Assembly: GCF_901709675.1 (NCBI RefSeq)
Contig: NC_051098.1
Coordinates: 9,735,000-9,798,999, forward strand
Direction: 5' to 3'
Source of the DNA: Syngnathus acus
Taxonomy: Eukaryota; Chordata; Actinopteri; Syngnathiformes; Syngnathidae
Length of the DNA stretch: 64,000 bases
The notes under the pieces are model-generated. The model ran no database searches, was not told where the DNA came from, and saw nothing but the letters and a program-made list of their open reading frames with translations. Below, piece after piece: positions 58,851-64,000 of the stretch (positions are counted from its first letter, which is position 1; each line of letters opens with the position of its first letter). The position numbers and the translations under genes were made by a program.

Positions 58851-61800
58851 TCAGTTCCGAATGTTTTCAGTTGCTACAATTTGATCCAGACTGCTGATCT
58901 TCTCATGCAAAAAACCCTCCTCGATGGCCACCTTGGACTCATGGACCTGCAAGAGAGAGGCACTTGTTATTTGTGAGGCCTGCCGCACAGCGAGCAACGC
59001 AGCCAAATGTGACTGAACAGCACGAAGAAATAAACGTCAGCAAATGCCCCTGGCACACATAAAGGCGATGAAAGAATGGCGCCCCCTCATGTTCTTATTG
59101 GGATTAGAGATTGTAGGTGTGCCATGGGAAATAATCAAATTTTTACTTAAATGGTCCAAAAATTATTTAATCTTGTTCCACTATCCATGCCAGCAATGGA
59201 GTGAGAGGTCGACCGTAGAATGAGATGTGAAACTATTAACCTGTGGCGTGTTCCTGTTTATACAAGTGTTTAAAATTATTATGTTTAAAATAAAATAAAA
59301 AAATCAAACAGACCTAGATTTTGATTTTTTTGTGCATATCCTCCTTTTGTTTCAGTATAAAAATAAATTAACAATCAAAATAAAAAAATAGATAATAAAA
59401 TAATAAAAGAATTTTCTTAGGCTGGTTTGCCATGATTTATTTTTTCTTGTGCAAAGTGCTTTGGCACACTAAAGGTTGCAAAACAACCGATTTAGAGTAG
59501 AGTGAAGTACCAAGAGAGGATGTTCTCTTGAAATGCATGAATAAGTGACATAATATGCATATAGGTCACACAGGGCTCACCTGGAATGGTTCACTGATAC
59601 CAATAATGCACTGTAGAGTATTACAGTAGTAACCCAGCATACACTCTCCTCCTGTCACTGGGATCTCCTCTTTATTCACATACACCTAAAAAACAGAACA
59701 CCCAAATATTGCCTCACGTATACATTTGTCTCACAGTGCCCAGTTTACTCCATTCACTATGTACTACCTTAATGGCATCGTCATCGATGGACACTTCATC
59801 ATCTTTGACCCACGTGTATGTGATGTAATCAAACACGCTAGTAAATCCAACCTGAATTTCAGAAACAAAGTTATCGTTTTCCTGCGAATTAAAGTTCAAG
59901 TGAAAGGAAGACAATTATTGAAAAAGCTGACCTTGTACAATCCAATCCAGTCCCATGTACTGGAAGGGAATGGCTGCAGCGGGCTGTAGAGCAGCATGGC
60001 ATCAATATCGGCACTCCATTCGCCTTCAGCCTGCAGGTGCACCAGCGGAGTGGTGTACATTTTCTTCAGCTAAAGGAACAAAGTGAACAGTTGTTAGTGT
60101 ATATCAACAACAGATAACAGCATTGTGGTTTGTTAAAGTATTAGTAACTTCTGTCTGGTGAGAAGGTACATTAATAAGAACCACAACCCCTCCCCAAAAT
60201 TGATAAAACTCTAAACTAGGGAGACTGCAGAGTAATCGCTTTCTTGACCAATGAACAAGGTTTGCACCATCTACAATCAATCAATCAATCAATCAATCAA
60301 TTGAAAACATTTCAGTCAGTCACCTTCAGTGTGAAGACACCAGTGACAGGTTTGTGGTCACTGACGCTGTACTCCATGTTGCTGGTGTACAAGTCCTGTC
60401 TGATTTCCAAAGGGTATTCTTCAGCTTCATCGAGCGGCTTGACATCTTTTGCATCTGTTCCGTCGCCGTGTTTGTCTTGCTCGTCAGCGTGGAGGGCTTT
60501 GGGTCTCAGGCGCCAGAGAATTCTGTCCGTCCACGCGGGTTTGCGCTTCTTACTGCTGATTGATGGTTATGAGAGACAGAACACAGAACACGACCTGTTT
60601 AATCATCAATGCTGCATTCGTATTTGACCATGCCACTTTCAATGTGCTAATAGCACTCTTTTGGTTATCACTGCCTTATTCGTGTATAACAATCATTTTA
60701 AATATAGAAAATACTGGAGCCCATTCAGACATCACAGGACTATAACCAGTACTTTTATAGGAATATTAAAGAAACATTTTAAATGGATAGAAATACTATT
60801 TTTGACCACAAAACTGTTTGAGTGACTTAATGTATCCTAATCCTTTGCTAGATTTATTGAGCCAAGGTATATTTTACAGCACATCAGAAAATCAAATTAA
60901 TGGAAATAATGATAATCTCAACTCTTCTTCCACAAAGTCTGAAATTTGGTCAAGTCAAATTTATACACTATATAGCCCTTAATCACAGAAACGTCTCACA
61001 GTGCGCACAGTTGACAAATATTTACGACTGCACTTGTAATATTTGCAGAAAATATGGCCAAGGACTGGATTTGTGTCTGCTCTGCGTGTACATTTGCTCT
61101 GTGTGTTCTAACAAAGCAGTCGTTTGACCATTTATAATTGCACGTTTACATTAGCCCGTCTGTGGTGTTTCACATTTTATGTTACCTAGCCGATTGTCAT
61201 TACGGAAATTTGAAAGTTGAAATATACAATGTCCAATTCGCTTTCATTGTACGTGTCAGTTTCACAATAAACTGCAACACAGAGTAACAAACTAATTGAT
61301 GCAAGCACATATTCATCGCAAAAACTGAGTGAGAGCGTGACAACAGGCGCTATGCAATATTGGAAAATGTTAGGTTTCGTTTGTTTGTTTAAAGCTTGTG
61401 GGAGGGGTTCATTATGGTCTTTTCACAACACAGACTTTCACCTATTGTTAGGGGGTTTGAAACGTATCCCATGCTATAAACAGGTTCACCTTACCATGCA
61501 TACTCAGCAATAAAAACTCTTTGTATCACGTCCAAGTAGAGTACAAACACACGTTGCAGTTCCAACAAATTTAGACCCAAGCTTCCACATCAACAAGCTA
61601 CTGTGCATGTTAAAAGGGTTTGATATTAAAGAAATAGACTATTTAACAGAAATCAATGTGGATGTGGGATTTGCACATAAAATCACAAACGGGCCTATTA
61701 AATGAAAACAACCTGCTTTTCGACTTTACACACCTTTCTGTTAAAGACAAATATTGTTCCAATTTAGGGATTTAGTTTTTTTTTTTATCTATACGTATGT

Positions 61801-63875
61801 TAGTTAGAGGTGAGAATAAATGTGTTACTGTGAAAACTAGATTCCTTTATGATTAAGTTAGAGAGTTAGTTCTCTTCTTTTTTTATCTGTGTGTTAGTTA
61901 TAAGTGAAAATAAATGGTTGATTGTAAAGACAATTCTTTCATGATGAAGTTGTTAAACGGCATTTACATCCACACCAAAGTACAGTTGTGATATACTGTT
62001 TTTGCCAGTGTGGACATAAATGTGTTACAAGTCTTACTTAAAGGCAAACCATGTCCTGTAGCGCCTGTGAAGGTGACAAGAGTAGCAAAACACATATATA
62101 CATTAATGAAATTGTAGGGTCAGGTAATCTGCTGTATTTCTAAAAGCACCACAATGACTCATTCCAACCGATGTGTCTACTACCTGCTGTCGTATGTATC
62201 GGTGTTCACGTCAAACTTGTACGTAGGCTGAAAGTCGAGGGGCCCTTCCTCAAACCCTTGCAGCAACTTCTCTTTTTGCTTCATCATGATCAGCTGAAAG
62301 CATTATTGTACAAAACATTCCATAACCTTCTGCTCTGAAGACATGAATAAAACCTGACTAAAAGAGTCCATGTTAGATGGGCCTAAATCTGAAAATGACT
62401 TGCCAAACCTGGTCTTTGCTCCACAGCAAGCTGTAGTTTTGATTGCTGATGCATGTTCGAACAAAATGCAATCCATGGTCTTGAATTCGGAAGTTGAGAT
62501 CTCCAAACCAAAAGACTAGCCTTGAAGACACAGAGGACAGAAAGAGAATGCAATCTAGGAAGTATGCAATTACTAAAAGTGATTGGGACACTATGAAAAA
62601 GCAAAATTCAATAGCATTTCAAATCTGATGGTTTTGGACTTTGAACCTTCCATTGGATGCAACTCACCTGTGGTCAAGAATTCGCTCAGCCTTTTCACAG
62701 TTGAAGGTTTGCGTGTCCGCAATGTATTCAAATTCAAACACTCTCTCCGCGGCATGTTTCATATGTGCAGCGAGGTGACAATTGAGGAAACAGAGCATGT
62801 GTCCATAGAGAGACAGACGAATGGACACACCACCTTTGTTACCCTGAGACACACAAAAGAAACACATTTCATCACAAAAGGACAATTTAAAGCAAGCACA
62901 ACAATTAATGAAGTGCTCGTGTTAGTTGTTAAAAGTTATTAAAAACGTGTATGTTTGGCCAGCAAAAAAATCATATATAGTACAATTTAAAATGGTGACC
63001 CCTGCACTAGAGCTACTTATTTTAACTAATTCTTTAATTAGGTTTACGATCCTTAATATGACAGCCCAACTTTGATATGATGTATTTTTGTATATTACTA
63101 TACGTACACTAAATATTTCTGTAGTATATTGGTGTAATACATATTTATTTTATATATATTGGATTATTCAACTGTATCACAGCGAGATTATTCATTTAGG
63201 ATTTTTGTTTACAGTGCTAGTAACTATATAGTTTTTTACCCAATAGCCAAAGATGCCAGTGCGCGTGTATGTAGCCTGGATGTCTCGAATGAATGGGACA
63301 TGCTCCAATTTGGAGAAGAGCAGCAGTAACAGACCTTGCATTCTGATAGAGGACACCTGAAAAGCATATCAACATACATGTTTGTTTTAACAGCAGGTGG
63401 TATAGTGCAGAGTTCTATAGAATATTCGTAGAGTCTTTTGTGTACCTTCACATATTGCCTTGGTGCTAAGGCGGCCATAAGCGCGTAGCTCCAAGGGTCA
63501 TCGAACACAACATCCGACATGAATCTCAGCGGCCCAGAGTACACCTCCTGGAGGCTTACATCAACATTTATTTTGAAACATTTTGCTCAGACTCAGAATC
63601 AAAATCATCTTTAGTGGCCTAGTATGTAAAAACACTCATGAAATGTTTCTTCGGTAATTTGACGCACACAAGTATACTGACAAGCAACTATAACAAAAAG
63701 AATATTTAGAACATAAAAACATAAAACATACTTAACTGACAATCAGTTTCCATTCCCTAAACCACCTTACCCAATGACGTAGAGGTCTACATCCTCTGGA
63801 GAATCTAAAAGGAGAAGTGAGCTCATGTCATCTGGGGGATCAGCAGTGGCTACGTTCCATGTCACTATGTGTAGC
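58851..63875 (-). CDS. inpp5k: Inositol polyphosphate 5-phosphatase K-like, partial at the N-terminus
   Basis: Visible exons in transcript order: 63875-63771, 63554-63446, 63356-63240, 62843-62668, 62520-62409, 62293-62184, 60552-60324, 60069-59932, 59851-59768, 59685-59581, 58946-58851. All junctions are GT-AG and in phase; 459 residues are visible (human INPP5K 448). The enzyme removes the 5-phosphate of PI(4,5)P2, PI(3,4,5)P3 and soluble inositol phosphates; in mammals it acts at the ER and membrane ruffles. Catalytic landmarks in order: [40 protein letters not shown] and VSDHKPV. A SKICH domain follows ('[11 protein letters not shown]', '[12 protein letters not shown]', '[18 protein letters not shown]'), and the short tail ends ENIRN. 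The short C-terminus argues for INPP5K rather than the longer INPP5J. Which fish paralogue (a or b) is unclear. The first coding exon lies past base 64000. The longest intron (60553-62183) holds no recognised element. Confidence 0.92.
60274..60301. repeat. (AATC)n microsatellite in an inpp5k intron
   Basis: Six to seven AATC units, ending 23 bases from the donor of the exon 60552-60324. Confidence 0.85.
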
Positions 63876-64000
63876 CTGAGGACGATATGGAACGGAAAAA
63901 AGAAAACAAATTACATCCGGCCTCCTAAAAAGGAAGAGAGTCACATCTGGTGTGGTATTCAAAGAAATGCATTCACAGAACAAATCCATAAAATTTTGCA
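63876..64000 (-). other. Intron leading to the missing inpp5k N-terminal exon
   Basis: It follows the acceptor CGTCCTCAG upstream of the first visible exon. No start codon that could supply the missing 15 or so residues is seen before the window ends. Confidence 0.6.

Noticed and set aside
60244-60627. Plus-strand readings of 127 and 69 codons
   Set aside because: They are antisense shadows of the inpp5k exon 60552-60324.

Overview
This window is vertebrate nuclear DNA, almost certainly from a teleost fish. It holds intron-rich genes with GT-AG splice sites, protein readings closest to vertebrate families, hAT-type elements with 8-bp target duplications, tRNA-derived SINE remnants with an ATGGATGG end, a repeat tailed TTGACTTGACT, and TTAGGG-derived satellite. 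I see no prokaryotic features. The species cannot be named from sequence alone. Almost all short open readings here are spurious; the real coding content is three spliced genes. 

Layout: 1-6200 is intergenic with repeat remnants. 6300-38207 is the plus-strand gene ecel1 (M13 family endothelin-converting-enzyme-like 1), with one probable non-coding first exon and 17 coding exons that join in frame into a 799-residue protein. 38208-41940 is its 3' flank and intergenic DNA. 41949-49266 is a satellite-rich block: a 4.77-kb composite hAT-like unit with a perfect 8-bp target duplication encloses a TTAGGG-derived higher-order array, and a second, related array lies in the opposite orientation. 49941-53310 is a minus-strand tektin gene (closest to tektin-1, 7 coding exons, 394 residues), with a probable non-coding first exon and an RFX X-box in its promoter. 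53371-57578 is a second composite hAT-like unit (4.2 kb, perfect 8-bp target duplication) with roughly 945-bp inverted arms around two tandem arrays. 58851-63875 is a minus-strand inositol polyphosphate 5-phosphatase, best matched to inpp5k; 11 coding exons are visible and the extreme N-terminus lies past the right edge. 

Functions: ecel1 is a neuronal membrane metallopeptidase-like protein, the tektin is a ciliary/flagellar doublet-microtubule protein, and inpp5k removes the 5-phosphate from phosphoinositides. Nothing suggests that they act in one pathway. The human counterparts of the tektin-1 and inpp5k genes are both on 17p13 and that of ecel1 is on 2q37, so the repeat-rich block lies at a change of synteny. 

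The most unusual content is the repeat architecture: two large composite hAT-type units, each with an exact 8-bp target duplication, each carrying long tandem arrays, one of them inserted 18 bp from the X-box of a ciliary gene.
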